From NCBI GenBank assembly GCA_002307235.1, contig DBTV01000026.1:556-64555 (forward strand): a stretch of 64,000 bases of DNA. The letters are read 5' to 3'. This document shows, one piece after another, positions 41,955-51,134 of this stretch. This stretch comes from Acidobacteriaceae bacterium UBA1307. GTDB taxonomy: Bacteria; Acidobacteriota; Terriglobia; Terriglobales; Acidobacteriaceae. The notes beneath the pieces were generated by a model. The model saw only the letters and a list, made by a program, of their open reading frames with translations, had not been told where the DNA came from and did no database searches. Position 1 is the stretch's first letter; each line of letters starts with the position of its first letter. Both the position numbers and the translations under genes were made by a program.

Positions 41955-44759
41955 TTATTTAGGCATGGCGTTGAGTTGATCGAGCGTGCGCTTCAACTCG
42001 TCGAGCTTTTGCCCGGCCTCGCCGAGCTTGCCTGCCGCCGTCAGTCGTTGATAGTCGTTAAAGGCGCGTCCAGCTTGGGCAATCAGCGTGTTCAGGTTTT
42101 GGCTCGGCGCTGGTTTGCCTGTTGTGGGCGCGGCTGGCGTTGGTGCTTCTCGATTGCTCAGATCAGAGGTGCCGTTGCCGAACAGCGCCGCAAGCGCGCC
42201 TTCGAAGGTTGGTGCGTAGGCCAGTTGGTCTTGCAGCGCCAGCACGACCAGACGCAGCTCCGGCATCGGGCTGCGCTGCGCCTGCAGATAGATTGGCTCG
42301 GCATAGAGCAGTGCCTTGCCACAGGGGATAACCAGCAGGCTGCCACGCCGTACGTGCGACCCTTGCTGATTCCACAAGGAGAGCTGGCCGGAGAGTTGCG
42401 CATTCTGATCGATGCGTGCCTCGATCTGTTGCGGCCCATCGACCAGGCGTGTCTTCGGGAAGTTATAGACCGTGGCGGTGCCGTAGTGTGCGCCGTCAGA
42501 GCGGCCCGCGATCCAGCCGATCATGTTGTTGCGGTTGACCGGCGTGAAGGGCAGAATCTCCACAAACTCCAGCTCCGATTCTCCGGGAAGTTTCATCAGG
42601 ACAAAGTTCGGTTGCATGGCCTGTGCCGTTTGCTCGCCAGCCTCGCTCGTGCCCGTTTCATTGGCCACGGTCCACTTGTCTTCGCCGTTATAAAAGACCT
42701 CGGGGCTGGTCACGTGATAGAGGCCGTAGGCTTCAGCCTGCAAAGAGAGCAACAGCTCCGGGTAGCGTACATGAGCACGCAGCGCGGCGGGCATCGTGGC
42801 GCCGTCGACAAACAGCGATGGAAAGATGGCGCGCCACGCGGCCAGAATCGGATCTTCCGTGTCGAAAACGTAGAAGGTGACCGTGCCGTCATAGGCGTCC
42901 ACTACGGCCTTGACGCTGTTGCGCACATAGTTGACTGGTTGACCGGCAAGGTCGTAGTGCGTTGCGTACGGATAGCTGTCGGAGCTCGTGAAGGCGTCGA
43001 GGATCCACTTGAGCCGTCCATCTTCGCCGACGACAACATAGGGATCGTGCTCGAAGGTAAGGAAGGGGGCCAGCGTCGTTACGCGCTCGCGCACGTTGCG
43101 TCGCATCAGCAGGCGGCTTTGCGCATCAATGTCGTCGCTGAAGGGAACCTTGGTCAGATCGCCGCGTTCGAAGGCGATGAGTACGCGGCGCAGAAAACTT
43201 CCCATCTCGATGCCGCCCGTTCCCACATAGGAGTTGGCGTTGTAGGCATCGCCCTCCGGATAGTTGAACTCCTTTTGGTGCGTCTTCACGTAGACGTCGG
43301 TGTTCGTCATCTCGCCGAAGTAGATCTCGGGCCGATGCACCTTCAATTCGGGCGCCGTGCTTTGCACCGGCATGTTCGACAGCAGCAGCGTCGGCAATCC
43401 CTCGGGCGTAAACGCATTGACCGGATTCATGGTGACGCCGTATCCATGCGTGTAAATCAGCTTTTCGTGGATCCAGTCGCGGGCATTGTCGGGCAGTTTT
43501 TCAACATTCAACTCGCGCGCGGACAGCATCACTTCGCGCGTTGCGCCGCCCAGCTGGTAGCGGTCGATGTCGATGTCCGGAAAATCGTAATAGGTGCGAA
43601 TTTCCTGGATCTGGCGCAGCGTGTCTTGCAGCGCATGCCAATCCCACAGGCGGATATTTTGCAGCGTCGTCTGATTGTTGGCTGCGTCCGCCGCGGCGAC
43701 GTTGGTCTCCGCCGGGAACTCGCGCTGTGCGAAGCGGTCCAGTCCCCATGCCCGGCGCGTGGCCTCAATGTTGTGCGCGATCGACGGCGTTTCGCGGTCG
43801 AGTTGATTCGGCTTGACGACGAAGGTCGACACATACCAGGCCACCAGCGCGAGCACTACGTAGCCCAGCGCCGCCGGAGCAACGGAGAAAAGTACCCAGC
43901 GCGCGCGTGGCCGAAGGATCGCCGCGATGGTGCCCGCCACAGCGCCCAGCGCGAGCAGCACCGCAAGAATCAGTTGCCCGCGCGCAATGATGTGAATGTC
44001 GGTGTAACTTGCCCCGGAAAAGATGGCATGGCGCCCGAAAAGAAGATCAAAGCGGCTGAGGTACGTCCGTGCCGCGACGATCAGCAGCAGAAAGCCGAGC
44101 GCAAGAGAGAATCCGCGCCAGATCTGTCGCGGTGCCTGGCCTATTCCGTTGCGCGCAAGTTGCACCCCGCCCGAGGCTAGCAGAAACAGTGCGGCGAGAA
44201 TCGTCACCACCAGCGAAAGTGTGAGCAGCCAGCCCAGCAGCGCCTGCCACGCCGGCAGCGTGAACAGGTAAAAGCCGAGTGGTTTGCCGAAGACGGGATC
44301 GGCCGGGCCGCTGTTGGCCTGCGGTGCGTACCAGGCCAGCGCGAGCGTCTGCCAGCGCGCGGCCATGGCCCCGCCCGAGGCCAGCGAGATCAGCAATACG
44401 ACAACGGTCACGACTGCATGCAGCGCCTTGCCCAGCGGAATCTCTACCGAGCGGCCATTGAGCATGATGGGCAGCGAACTCGGCAGATGCGCCGCGTGCG
44501 TGCGTCGCAGGGCCGCAAAGGCTCCGAAGAGAATCGCAAAGCTCAGCGCGGCGAAGAGCGCGAAGACTTCCCACTGCATCGCCCAGCTTTTGACAAAGAC
44601 CGGCCCCTGCCCGAGCGAGTTGAACCAAAGCAGATTGACCCACCAGGAGAGCGCCATGCGCCCGCCGAGCAGCAGGAGAGCAGCGATGATGAGAAACAGA
44701 AAAATTCGGCGCGGTTTCGGTTGCGACTGCGGCGTGGGCCAATCAATGGTGGAAGGCAT
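41955..44759 (-). CDS. UPF0182 family membrane protein
   Basis: 934 residues. The N-terminal 300 residues contain about seven membrane helices (for example FLFLIIAALLLLGGRMALSW and GYVVLALVAWYVSTFVV). The large C-terminal part is soluble, with family segments QNIRLWDWHALQDTLRQIQ, THGYGVTMNPVNAFTPEGLP, VGTGGIEMGSFLRRVLIA and RRGSLLVIPCGKALLYAEP. The closing 100 residues form a Gln/Ala-rich coiled region. Length and layout match UPF0182 proteins of actinobacteria, acidobacteria and cyanobacteria, whose function is not established. It follows manC by about 150 bp in the opposite reading order and probably has its own promoter. Confidence 0.88.
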   Translation of the reverse strand: MPSTIDWPTPQSQPKPRRIFLFLIIAALLLLGGRMALSWWVNLLWFNSLGQGPVFVKSWAMQWEVFALFAALSFAILFGAFAALRRTHAAHLPSSLPIMLNGRSVEIPLGKALHAVVTVVVLLISLASGGAMAARWQTLALAWYAPQANSGPADPVFGKPLGFYLFTLPAWQALLGWLLTLSLVVTILAALFLLASGGVQLARNGIGQAPRQIWRGFSLALGFLLLIVAARTYLSRFDLLFGRHAIFSGASYTDIHIIARGQLILAVLLALGAVAGTIAAILRPRARWVLFSVAPAALGYVVLALVAWYVSTFVVKPNQLDRETPSIAHNIEATRRAWGLDRFAQREFPAETNVAAADAANNQTTLQNIRLWDWHALQDTLRQIQEIRTYYDFPDIDIDRYQLGGATREVMLSARELNVEKLPDNARDWIHEKLIYTHGYGVTMNPVNAFTPEGLPTLLLSNMPVQSTAPELKVHRPEIYFGEMTNTDVYVKTHQKEFNYPEGDAYNANSYVGTGGIEMGSFLRRVLIAFERGDLTKVPFSDDIDAQSRLLMRRNVRERVTTLAPFLTFEHDPYVVVGEDGRLKWILDAFTSSDSYPYATHYDLAGQPVNYVRNSVKAVVDAYDGTVTFYVFDTEDPILAAWRAIFPSLFVDGATMPAALRAHVRYPELLLSLQAEAYGLYHVTSPEVFYNGEDKWTVANETGTSEAGEQTAQAMQPNFVLMKLPGESELEFVEILPFTPVNRNNMIGWIAGRSDGAHYGTATVYNFPKTRLVDGPQQIEARIDQNAQLSGQLSLWNQQGSHVRRGSLLVIPCGKALLYAEPIYLQAQRSPMPELRLVVLALQDQLAYAPTFEGALAALFGNGTSDLSNREAPTPAAPTTGKPAPSQNLNTLIAQAGRAFNDYQRLTAAGKLGEAGQKLDELKRTLDQLNAMPK

Positions 44760-44860
44760 GGGGTCCTTTCGGCGCGTGACAGCGCAACGCGTCCTCGGAA
44801 CAGATTGTACTGCGTGGGGAAGAGAGAAATAGAAAGGATTTTATGGGGCAATCAAGAGTG

Positions 44861-44903
44861 CGTGTTGCGATGAAGCGCAGTGGAGGCGCCTCATCGCAAC
44901 ACG
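44861..44903. terminator. Stem-loop after manC
   Basis: CGTGTTGCGATGA (44861-44873) and TCATCGCAACACG (44891-44903) form a perfect 13-bp stem with an inner GCGC pair. The hairpin sits directly downstream of the manC stop on the minus strand. Confidence 0.65.
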
Positions 44904-44909
44904 AAAGGC

Positions 44910-46028
44910 TTACACCAGTTCGTTGTGTCCGTTCTTGCCAAGCTCCTTGACCAGCTTGCCGACGTCCTGCGAGTGCGCGCGGTCCACCACCAGCAGTGCG
45001 TCGCCGGTGTCCACGACGACCAGATCCTTTACGCCGACCAGAGCCACAAACTTCTTCGGGCTGTAGACGTAATTGTTCTGGGCATCGATGGTTTGCAGAT
45101 GGCTGGCCTCGAAGATGTTTCCCTCAGCGTCCGCGCTGCTGCGCGCATCGCGTTTGTGCTCATAGAGCGCGGCCCACGAGCCAAGATCGTTCCAGCCAAA
45201 CTCGGCCGGGAAGCAGTAAAGATGCGAGGCGTCCTCCCCCTTGGCCGAGCGCGGCTCAAGCACCGCGTAGTCGATCGAGATGTTTTCGCACTGCGGATAC
45301 AAGGCGCGAAAGGTCTCGGCAAACTGCGGCGTGCCATAGGCGGCCGCAATCTTTTCAAGCAGCGGCGCGGTCTTCGGCAGGTGCTCGCGAATCGCATGGG
45401 TGAGCGTGCGCGCCGACCACAGGAACATGCCGGAGTTCCAGTAGAAGTTCCCCGCCGCGACAAACTTTTCGGCATTCTGCTGGTCGGGCTTTTCGGTGAA
45501 GCGGCGCACCTGCACGGCCTCGCTGCCTGCCAGAGCCGCGCCGGTTTCAATGTAGCCATAGCCGGTCTCGGGCCGTGTCGGCGCAATGCCCAGCACCACG
45601 ATGTTTTCGCCCGCGGCGGCCAGCGCAATCGCCTTTTCAAGCGTCTTGAGAAAACGCGGCTCGTCGCCGATCACATGATCCGACGGAAAGACGCCGAGCA
45701 CCGCATCGGGGTTTTCGCGCTCCACCAGAAACGCAGCCAGTCCGCAGGCCGGTGCCGTGTTGCGCGCTGCCGGTTCCTGAATGATCTGCTGCGTGGGCAC
45801 CTCGCTGAGTTGCGTGCCGATCGCCTCGGCCAGCAACTCATTGGTGATCACCAGCGTCTTGGTCAGCCCGCCCAGCGGGTTCAGCCGCTCGACCGTCTGT
45901 TGAATCATGGTGCGCTCGCCGTCAAGCGCCAGCACCTGCTTGGCGCGCGCGCGGCGCGAACGCGGCCAGAAGCGCGTGCCACTGCCACCGGCCAGAATCA
46001 CGGGACGAAAATCAATGGGGTTTGGCAT
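44910..46028 (-). CDS. manC: Mannose-1-phosphate guanylyltransferase
   Basis: Makes GDP-mannose from mannose-1-phosphate and GTP for exopolysaccharide and glycoprotein synthesis. 372 residues, so it is the single-domain form without a fused isomerase. Signatures: VILAGGSGTRFWPRSR (nucleotide binding), FPSDHVIGD, RFTEKPD and FGWNDLGSWAALYEH. Solitary on its strand between terminators. It may supply precursors to the polymer modified by the acylation operon 13 kb away, but that is speculation. Confidence 0.93.
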   Translation of the reverse strand: MPNPIDFRPVILAGGSGTRFWPRSRRARAKQVLALDGERTMIQQTVERLNPLGGLTKTLVITNELLAEAIGTQLSEVPTQQIIQEPAARNTAPACGLAAFLVERENPDAVLGVFPSDHVIGDEPRFLKTLEKAIALAAAGENIVVLGIAPTRPETGYGYIETGAALAGSEAVQVRRFTEKPDQQNAEKFVAAGNFYWNSGMFLWSARTLTHAIREHLPKTAPLLEKIAAAYGTPQFAETFRALYPQCENISIDYAVLEPRSAKGEDASHLYCFPAEFGWNDLGSWAALYEHKRDARSSADAEGNIFEASHLQTIDAQNNYVYSPKKFVALVGVKDLVVVDTGDALLVVDRAHSQDVGKLVKELGKNGHNELV

Positions 46029-46104
46029 AAGAATAGAATCCTTTTCTGCGGATTTCGAGATGCGGTTGCAAGAATGTATGGGAAGAATGGGGCGGAAAGC
46101 ATGT

Positions 46105-46132
46105 AAGAAAGGCCGGAGCTTTTGCTCCGGCC
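46105..46132 (-). terminator. Rho-independent terminator of aspC
   Basis: GGCCGGAGC (46111-46119) and GCTCCGGCC (46124-46132) form a 9-bp GC stem with a 4-base loop, followed on the minus strand by TTTCTT. It lies 14 bases past the aspC stop. Confidence 0.9.
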
Positions 46133-46145
46133 CTCTGGTTTCAGC

Positions 46146-47342
46146 TTACTTCAAGTTCGTCAGAAATTCGCCGATGCGGCGTGTGCCCTCGGTGATATTT
46201 TCTTTGGTCACCGGATAGGAGAGCCGAATGTGCTCGTGCGTGCCAAAGGCCTCGCCCGGCACCGCGACCACGTGCGCCTCGTGCAGCAGGCGCGTCGCCA
46301 GCTCGGCGGCCGTCTTGATGCCGCCCTTGCCGATGTAGGCCGAGATGTTTGGATACACATAGAACGCGCCCTCGGGCTTGGTGCAGGTCAGGCCGGGAAT
46401 CTTGGCCAGCGAGGCCAGCATGTGGTCGCGCAGTTCGCGGAACTCGGCGCGGAACTCGGCCACGCACTCCTGCGAACCGGCCAGTGCGACAATGGCTGCC
46501 TTTTGCACAAAGCTGGTGGCATTCGAGGTCGACTGCGATTGCAGTTTGCTCAGCCCGGCAACGATCGCCTTCGGTGCCAGCGCGTAACCCGCGCGCCATC
46601 CGGTCATCGCATAGGTCTTCGACAGCGAGCCGAGCACGACGATGTGATCCTTCGCCCAGGTGAAGGAGCCGCCCGAAACCGGCTTGCCGGCATAGTTCAG
46701 ATAGACGTAGCACTCGTCCAGAAGTAGGAAGATATTGCGCTCATGCGCCAGACGGACGATGCGCTCCAGATCCTCGGCCGAAACCACCGCGCCTGCCGGG
46801 TTCGACGGCGAGTTCAGAATGATGGCCTTGGTCTTCGGCGTAATCGCCTTTTCGATGGCGTCGGCCGTAATGCGGAAGTTCTCCGCCTCTTTGGTCTCGA
46901 GGAAGACAACCTTGCCGCCCGCGTACTGGATGATGTCCTTGAAGCTGACCCAGTAGGGAACCGGCAGAATCACCTCGTCGCCGTGGTCGACCAGAATCTG
47001 CAGCGTGTTGAACAGTGCCTGCTTGCCGCCGGTGGTAAAGATCGCCTCGGTGATGTCGTACTCCGAGCCGAAGTCGGCCGCATGGCGCTCGACGATGGCC
47101 TTGCGCACGTCGGGGATGCCGGGTACAACCGTGTAGCGGGTGAAGTTGGCGTCAATCGCGGCGATGGCGGCGTCTTTAATGTGGCGCGGCGTGGCAAAAT
47201 GCGGTTCACCGGCGCCGAAATCAACCAAGTTCACGCCCTGAGCGCGCAGCTTGGCGGCTTCGGCGGCCACGGCCATGGTCGCCGAGACCTCGATCCGGCC
47301 AATCCGGTCGGCGAAGACTTTCGCGGAAGCAGACTCTGTCAT
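46146..47342 (-). CDS. aspC: Class I pyridoxal-phosphate aminotransferase (aspartate aminotransferase type)
   Basis: 398 residues. The PLP lysine is in SLSKTYAMTGWRAGY; SPSNPAGAVVSAEDL and the C-terminal arginine segment HEHIRLSYP are family marks. It matches the I-gamma (Thermus-type) AspC group, interconverting aspartate and 2-oxoglutarate with oxaloacetate and glutamate. Some members also use prephenate, which I cannot exclude. It lies 75 bp downstream of coaD on the same strand and may be co-transcribed. The terminator at 46105-46132 closes the unit. Confidence 0.92.
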   Translation of the reverse strand: MTESASAKVFADRIGRIEVSATMAVAAEAAKLRAQGVNLVDFGAGEPHFATPRHIKDAAIAAIDANFTRYTVVPGIPDVRKAIVERHAADFGSEYDITEAIFTTGGKQALFNTLQILVDHGDEVILPVPYWVSFKDIIQYAGGKVVFLETKEAENFRITADAIEKAITPKTKAIILNSPSNPAGAVVSAEDLERIVRLAHERNIFLLLDECYVYLNYAGKPVSGGSFTWAKDHIVVLGSLSKTYAMTGWRAGYALAPKAIVAGLSKLQSQSTSNATSFVQKAAIVALAGSQECVAEFRAEFRELRDHMLASLAKIPGLTCTKPEGAFYVYPNISAYIGKGGIKTAAELATRLLHEAHVVAVPGEAFGTHEHIRLSYPVTKENITEGTRRIGEFLTNLK

Positions 47343-47417
47343 ACCACCTATCTTTACAGATTTCCCGGCTGGACGGAACCCCGGCGGCGGAGTGGCTGTC
47401 GCGATTTCTTTGGCTTT

Positions 47418-47909
47418 TTAGCCCTGTTGGAGCGGGAGACGGTCGCGCAGCCGCTTGAAGACATTCGGCGGAACCAGCCCGGTGACGTCGCCGCCGAGGC
47501 CCGCAACCTCTTTGAGCATGCGCGAGCTGAGGAAGGAGTAGCGGCCGGCCGGCTGCAAAAATACCGTCTCCACCTCCGGGGCAAGACGGCGATTCATCAG
47601 GGCCATCTGGAACTCGTACTCGTAATCGCTGATGGCGCGAATGCCGCGCAGAACCGCCGTTGCGCCCAGTTGCCGTGCATAATCGACCATCAGCCCGTCG
47701 AAGGTCGCCACCCGCACGTTTTCCATGCCGGCCGTGACTTCCTTGAGCATCTCGATGCGTTCCTCGACGGAAAACATCGGATTTTTCTCGGGGTTTTTCA
47801 GAATGGCCACCGTCAGCTCGCCGAAGAGTTTCGAGCCACGATGGATCAGGTCAAGATGCCCGTTGGTCGGCGGGTCAAAGGTTCCGGGATACAGTGCTTT
47901 TACGCTCAT
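47418..47909 (-). CDS. coaD: Phosphopantetheine adenylyltransferase
   Basis: Penultimate step of coenzyme A synthesis: ATP plus 4'-phosphopantetheine gives dephospho-CoA. 163 residues, normal for CoaD. The nucleotidyltransferase signature TFDPPTNGHLDLI (T/HxGH) is at the N-terminus, with LRGIRAISDYEYEFQMALMN in the middle and SSRMLKEVAGLGGDV near the end. Start MSVKALYPGTFD. It precedes aspC. Confidence 0.95.
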   Translation of the reverse strand: MSVKALYPGTFDPPTNGHLDLIHRGSKLFGELTVAILKNPEKNPMFSVEERIEMLKEVTAGMENVRVATFDGLMVDYARQLGATAVLRGIRAISDYEYEFQMALMNRRLAPEVETVFLQPAGRYSFLSSRMLKEVAGLGGDVTGLVPPNVFKRLRDRLPLQQG

Positions 47910-48001
47910 TTTTGCGGTGCTCTCAGCTGATTCTAGCAGTGAAAATGAGACAGCTTCCCGTAAATCGGCATCTTTGAGGCACCTGTGAAGATCGTCCTTT
48001 T

Positions 48002-48412
48002 CTATTGCTCGTCGCAGGCCTTCATGTAGACGCCATATTTCTTGTCGGCGTCTTCAATGTGGTGCAGCAGCCAGTCTTTTAAAAAGTTTGCCAGTTCAAG
48101 CGAGATGGTCGCGTCGTAGTTGTCCCGCAGCGCGTCCCGCACCTTGGCCCCGGAGGCTAGCAGATCATTGTGCTCTTTTTCGTGAGCGGCGGCATCGGGA
48201 TAGCTCGTTGCGGCAAACAGCTTTTCCTCACGGAGAAAGTGCTCCTGCGTGTCTTCAAGCAGAGCGTCAAGAAGGCGATCAAGGCTTTTGCGGTCCTGGC
48301 CTGCCGAGAATCCGTCGAAAAAGCGATTCAGAGCCTTGACGAGGTTCTGATGATCTTCGTCAAGATCCCTGATGCCCACACTCATCGTTTCATCCCACGC
48401 AATCAGTGGCAT
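48002..48412 (-). CDS. Bacteriohemerythrin
   Basis: 136-residue four-helix protein with a di-iron O2-binding site. Ligands are in place: His21 (DEDHQNL), His58 and Glu62 (EHFLREE), His77 and His81 (HEKEH), His118 and Asp123 (HIEDADKKY). It probably stores, delivers or senses oxygen in the cytoplasm. Stands alone between coaD and the recA terminator. Start MPLIAWDETMSVG is the standard bacteriohemerythrin beginning. Confidence 0.94.
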   Translation of the reverse strand: MPLIAWDETMSVGIRDLDEDHQNLVKALNRFFDGFSAGQDRKSLDRLLDALLEDTQEHFLREEKLFAATSYPDAAAHEKEHNDLLASGAKVRDALRDNYDATISLELANFLKDWLLHHIEDADKKYGVYMKACDEQ

Positions 48413-48574
48413 GGCAGTCTCCCTCAGAGAAGAGTCGCCGACAAGCGCAGGAGCGGTGGAAAGAGCGAGCGATGGCGGTCCGCGTTGCTTTTGTGCTTAT
48501 CGGCGGAGTGTGTCCCAATCTGAGCAGGTTTATAAGGAAAAACTAAAAATTGCAAAATGCTTCCAGACGAAAAA

Positions 48575-48623
48575 CAGGCTCTATTCTTTGTCCTCCGAGG
48601 GGAGAACGGCAGAATAGAGCCTG
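48575..48623 (-). terminator. Terminator of recA
   Basis: CAGGCTCTATTCT (48575-48587) and AGAATAGAGCCTG (48611-48623) form a perfect 13-bp stem. On the minus strand TTTTT follows. It begins 10 bases past the recA stop. Confidence 0.85.
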
Positions 48624-48633
48624 CGCACAGTGT

Positions 48634-49719
48634 TTACGGCTTTTCTTTGCGGCCGCGCACGGCCTCTTTGGCCTCGGCGGGACCGGTGGGCGGAACCTCG
48701 GGGATCTCGGCCTTGGCCTGAAGCCCGATGCTGAGTTTTTGCCGCAACTCGGCGTCGATCTTGGCAAAAATCTCCTTGTTTTCCTTCAGATAGCCGCGCA
48801 CGTTCTCGCGGCCCTGGCCGATGCGCTCGCCGTTGTAGCTGTACCAGGCGCCGGACTTTTCCACCAGGTTGTTGGCCACGGCCAAGTCGAGCACGTCGCC
48901 CTCGCGGCTGATGCCCTCGCCGTAGAGAATATCGAACTCCGCGTCGCGGAAGGGCGCTGCGACCTTGTTCTTCACAATCTTGACCTTGGTCCGGTTGCCG
49001 ATGACCTGATCGCCTTCCTTGATGGCGGCGATGCGGCGGATGTCGATGCGGACCGAGGAGTAGAACTTGAGCGCGCGGCCACCGGTGGTCGTCTCCGGGT
49101 TGCCGAACATGACGCCGATCTTTTCGCGAATCTGGTTGATGAAGATCAATGCCGTCCGTGACTTGGAGACCGTGCCGGTGAGCTTGCGCAGAGCCTGCGA
49201 CATCAACCGGGCCTGCAGTCCGACGTGGCTGTCGCCCATTTCGCCGTCGAGTTCGGCCTTTGGAACCAGCGCCGCGACCGAGTCGACGACCAACACATCG
49301 ATGGCACCCGAGCGGACCAGCGCCTCGGTGATTTCAAGAGCCTGTTCGCCCGAATCGGGCTGTGAAACCAACAGGTTATCGACATCGACCCCGAGCTTTT
49401 TCGCATACCCCGGATCGAGCGCGTGCTCGGCGTCAACAAAGGCGGCCTGACCGCCGGCCTTCTGCGCTTCGGCGATGATCTGCAGGGTGATGGTGGTTTT
49501 GCCCGACGATTCAGGGCCGTAGATCTCGGTGACGCGGCCGCGAGGCACGCCGCCGACGCCGAGCGCGGCGTCAAAGCTGATGGAGCCGGTCGAGATGACC
49601 GCGATGGGGACCAGGGCTTCGCGCGAGCCAAGCCGTACGATGGAGCCCTTTCCAAACTGTTTCTCAATTTGGGCAAGAGCGAGTTCTATTGCTTTGGCGC
49701 GATCATCGGCGATGGCCAT
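48634..49719 (-). CDS. recA: Recombinase RecA
   Basis: 361 residues from the ATG at 49719 (MAIADDRAKAIELALAQIEK), with an AGGAGG site eight bases upstream; the longer upstream frame is leader sequence. Walker A GPESSGKTT, the Walker B strand VLVVDSVAALVPK, and loop L2 (FGNPETTTGGRALKFY) are intact. It catalyses homologous strand exchange and LexA self-cleavage. The C-terminal tail (KEAVRGRKEKP) is basic where many are acidic. I did not find a clear LexA box in the 318 bp upstream; a hairpin TCGCGC...GCGCGA lies at 49751-49769 in the leader. Confidence 0.97.
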   Translation of the reverse strand: MAIADDRAKAIELALAQIEKQFGKGSIVRLGSREALVPIAVISTGSISFDAALGVGGVPRGRVTEIYGPESSGKTTITLQIIAEAQKAGGQAAFVDAEHALDPGYAKKLGVDVDNLLVSQPDSGEQALEITEALVRSGAIDVLVVDSVAALVPKAELDGEMGDSHVGLQARLMSQALRKLTGTVSKSRTALIFINQIREKIGVMFGNPETTTGGRALKFYSSVRIDIRRIAAIKEGDQVIGNRTKVKIVKNKVAAPFRDAEFDILYGEGISREGDVLDLAVANNLVEKSGAWYSYNGERIGQGRENVRGYLKENKEIFAKIDAELRQKLSIGLQAKAEIPEVPPTGPAEAKEAVRGRKEKP

Positions 49720-49980
49720 GAAGGATCCTCCTGGGGCGCTCCAGAACGGGTCGCGCGAAAAGGGCGCGAAAAACCAACGATCTGGAAGGCATTTCGATGG
49801 GATTGTAGCAGGGTGCGGAGGCAAAATGACAGAGAAAAATGGCGAATAGATGGTGAAAATTGTTATCTGCCTGGTTTCCCGAGACTTTGTGAGGGAGTGT
49901 GCGTGTTTTTTGGGGTTTTGAAGTAATTTCCGGTCAGCAGAGGACAATCGCGCTGGGGCCTACGTGTAGAAAGTGACTTT

Positions 49981-50042
49981 TGATGCAGATTTCCAGATCT
50001 GCATCATGAAAGAATCTTTGCATCAGTAGGAGATTTGATGCA
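49981..50042. promoter_or_regulatory. vapBC operator: four TGATGCA half-sites in two palindromes
   Basis: Palindrome 1 is TGATGCAGAT (49981-49990) with ATCTGCATCA (49997-50006). Palindrome 2 is TGCATCA (50019-50025) with TGATGCA (50036-50042) and overlaps the ribosome-binding site and start codon of vapB. This is the arrangement expected for autorepression by the antitoxin-toxin complex. Confidence 0.75.
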
Positions 50043-50307
50043 TAATCGCGCCATGCGGACGACGGTCTCCATCGAAGAAGAAACGCACGGCTACCTGAGC
50101 TATTACGCGCAGGCGCGCGGCATTACGCTCGGTGAGGCCATCGATGAGCTGATCCGGAAGGCAAAGGCCGCGCCGCCTGGCTCCGCTCCGGTGATCGAGT
50201 ACACGGCGTCGGGCTTTCCCGTCTTCCCCGCCTCGGCCGGAGAGATCAGCGACGAACAGGTGAAAAAGCTGGTGGAGGACGAGTTTGCCCCGGAAGCATT
50301 TGCTTGA
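50038..50307 (+). CDS. vapB: VapB-type antitoxin (ribbon-helix-helix)
   Basis: 89 residues. TAGGAG five bases before the ATG at 50038 decides the start; a second ATG at 50053 is possible. MRTTVSIEEETHGYLSYYA is a ribbon-helix-helix strand and first helix for DNA binding, and the acidic C-terminal tail (GEISDEQVKKLVEDEFAPEAFA) would wrap the toxin. It overlaps vapC by 23 bases. The palindromes at 49981-50042 are its likely operator, so the operon should be self-repressed. Confidence 0.88.
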   Translation: MHNRAMRTTVSIEEETHGYLSYYAQARGITLGEAIDELIRKAKAAPPGSAPVIEYTASGFPVFPASAGEISDEQVKKLVEDEFAPEAFA

Positions 50308-50722
50308 TGTGAACCTTCTGGTTGCGCTCACCGAGCCCGCACATCAGCATCATCGCGCGGCGCATGCCTGGTTCAGCCAGTCCGGAAAAGATTGTTGGGG
50401 AATCTGCCCGCTGACAGAGGCTGGATTCATCCGGGTGACGACCAACCCGGCCTATCGCCCGCAGCAGCGATCTTTGGCGCAGGCGATCGCGATTCTGCAA
50501 TCGTTGAAGGCCTATCCCAGGTACTGCTATTGGCCGATGCGCGCTAGCTGGGTGGAGCTGACCGCTCCGCTTGCGGCGCGTATTCTTGGCCATCAACAGG
50601 TGACCGATGCGTATCTGCTCGGTCTGGCGATCAGGGAGGACGGCGTGCTGGTCAGCTTTGATCGTGCGCTTCGATTTTTGGCGGGCGAAGAGTTCGCCGG
50701 GCACTTGCAGATTCTGGATTAG
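50285..50722 (+). CDS. vapC: VapC-type PIN-domain ribonuclease toxin
   Basis: 145 residues from a TTG start, with GGAGGA five bases upstream inside vapB, which fixes it. The PIN acidic residues are Asp8 (LLDVNLLVAL), Glu45 (LTEAGF), Asp108 (VTDAYLLGLA) and Asp126 (SFDRAL), so Mg-dependent RNase activity is expected; targets such as tRNA are typical of the family. Translation is coupled to the antitoxin. Its stop overlaps the stop of the convergent gene by two bases. Confidence 0.9.
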   Translation: MPRKHLLDVNLLVALTEPAHQHHRAAHAWFSQSGKDCWGICPLTEAGFIRVTTNPAYRPQQRSLAQAIAILQSLKAYPRYCYWPMRASWVELTAPLAARILGHQQVTDAYLLGLAIREDGVLVSFDRALRFLAGEEFAGHLQILD

Positions 50723-51015
50723 GCGGTATACGCCCCGATGCGGGTTTCCTGCGCGGTGAGGGCGTCGCACTGGCGGTCGAGCCGTTCGTAGTCGGCGTCG
50801 TGGTCTTTGCGGAAGGCGCGGAAGGCCTCTTCGCTTGACCAGCGGTCGATGGTCAGGTAGCTGCCGGGGATGTAGGCGTCACGCAGCAGCTCGGTGCCCT
50901 GGTAGTCGGCCGAGGCGCGGAAGAGTTCGGCCCATGCACCGGCCGGGCCATAGGCGGCCTCAAAGTCAGCAATCTTCTCTTCGGCGATTTCGAACTTCCA
51001 GACGACAACGAACAT
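50719..51015 (-). CDS. Small antibiotic-biosynthesis-monooxygenase-fold protein
   Basis: 98 residues from the ATG at 51015 (MFVVVWKFEIAEEKIADFEAAYG), with GAGGAG upstream. The dimeric ferredoxin-like barrel pattern is clear: a first strand, helix, then GTELLRDAYIPGSYLTIDRWSSEEAFRAFRKD. Members include ABM monooxygenases and NIPSNAP-like stress proteins; most have no known substrate. It ends against vapC and diverges from the oxidoreductase gene at 51429 across a 413-bp gap with a CRP-type site. Confidence 0.75.
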   Translation of the reverse strand: MFVVVWKFEIAEEKIADFEAAYGPAGAWAELFRASADYQGTELLRDAYIPGSYLTIDRWSSEEAFRAFRKDHDADYERLDRQCDALTAQETRIGAYTA

Positions 51016-51134
51016 GGGGCCAACTCCTCTTCTTTTCATCATCGTAGCGCAGGCGGGTGGGGAGCAGGGGCGTGGTTTTTCCGCGTTCCGGCCGCCGGAG
51101 TCCAAAGCAGGAAGTTCGCCATTGGGAACGATAC

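Noticed and set aside
41934..44180. A 748-codon plus-strand frame across the UPF0182 gene
   Set aside because: Antisense shadow: rich in Arg/Gly/Val with no motif, whereas the opposite strand gives a complete family member.
49720..50034. A LexA box upstream of recA
   Set aside because: I searched by eye for GAAC-N4-GTTC and CTGT-N8-ACAG forms and found none; only a GC hairpin at 49751-49769 is present.
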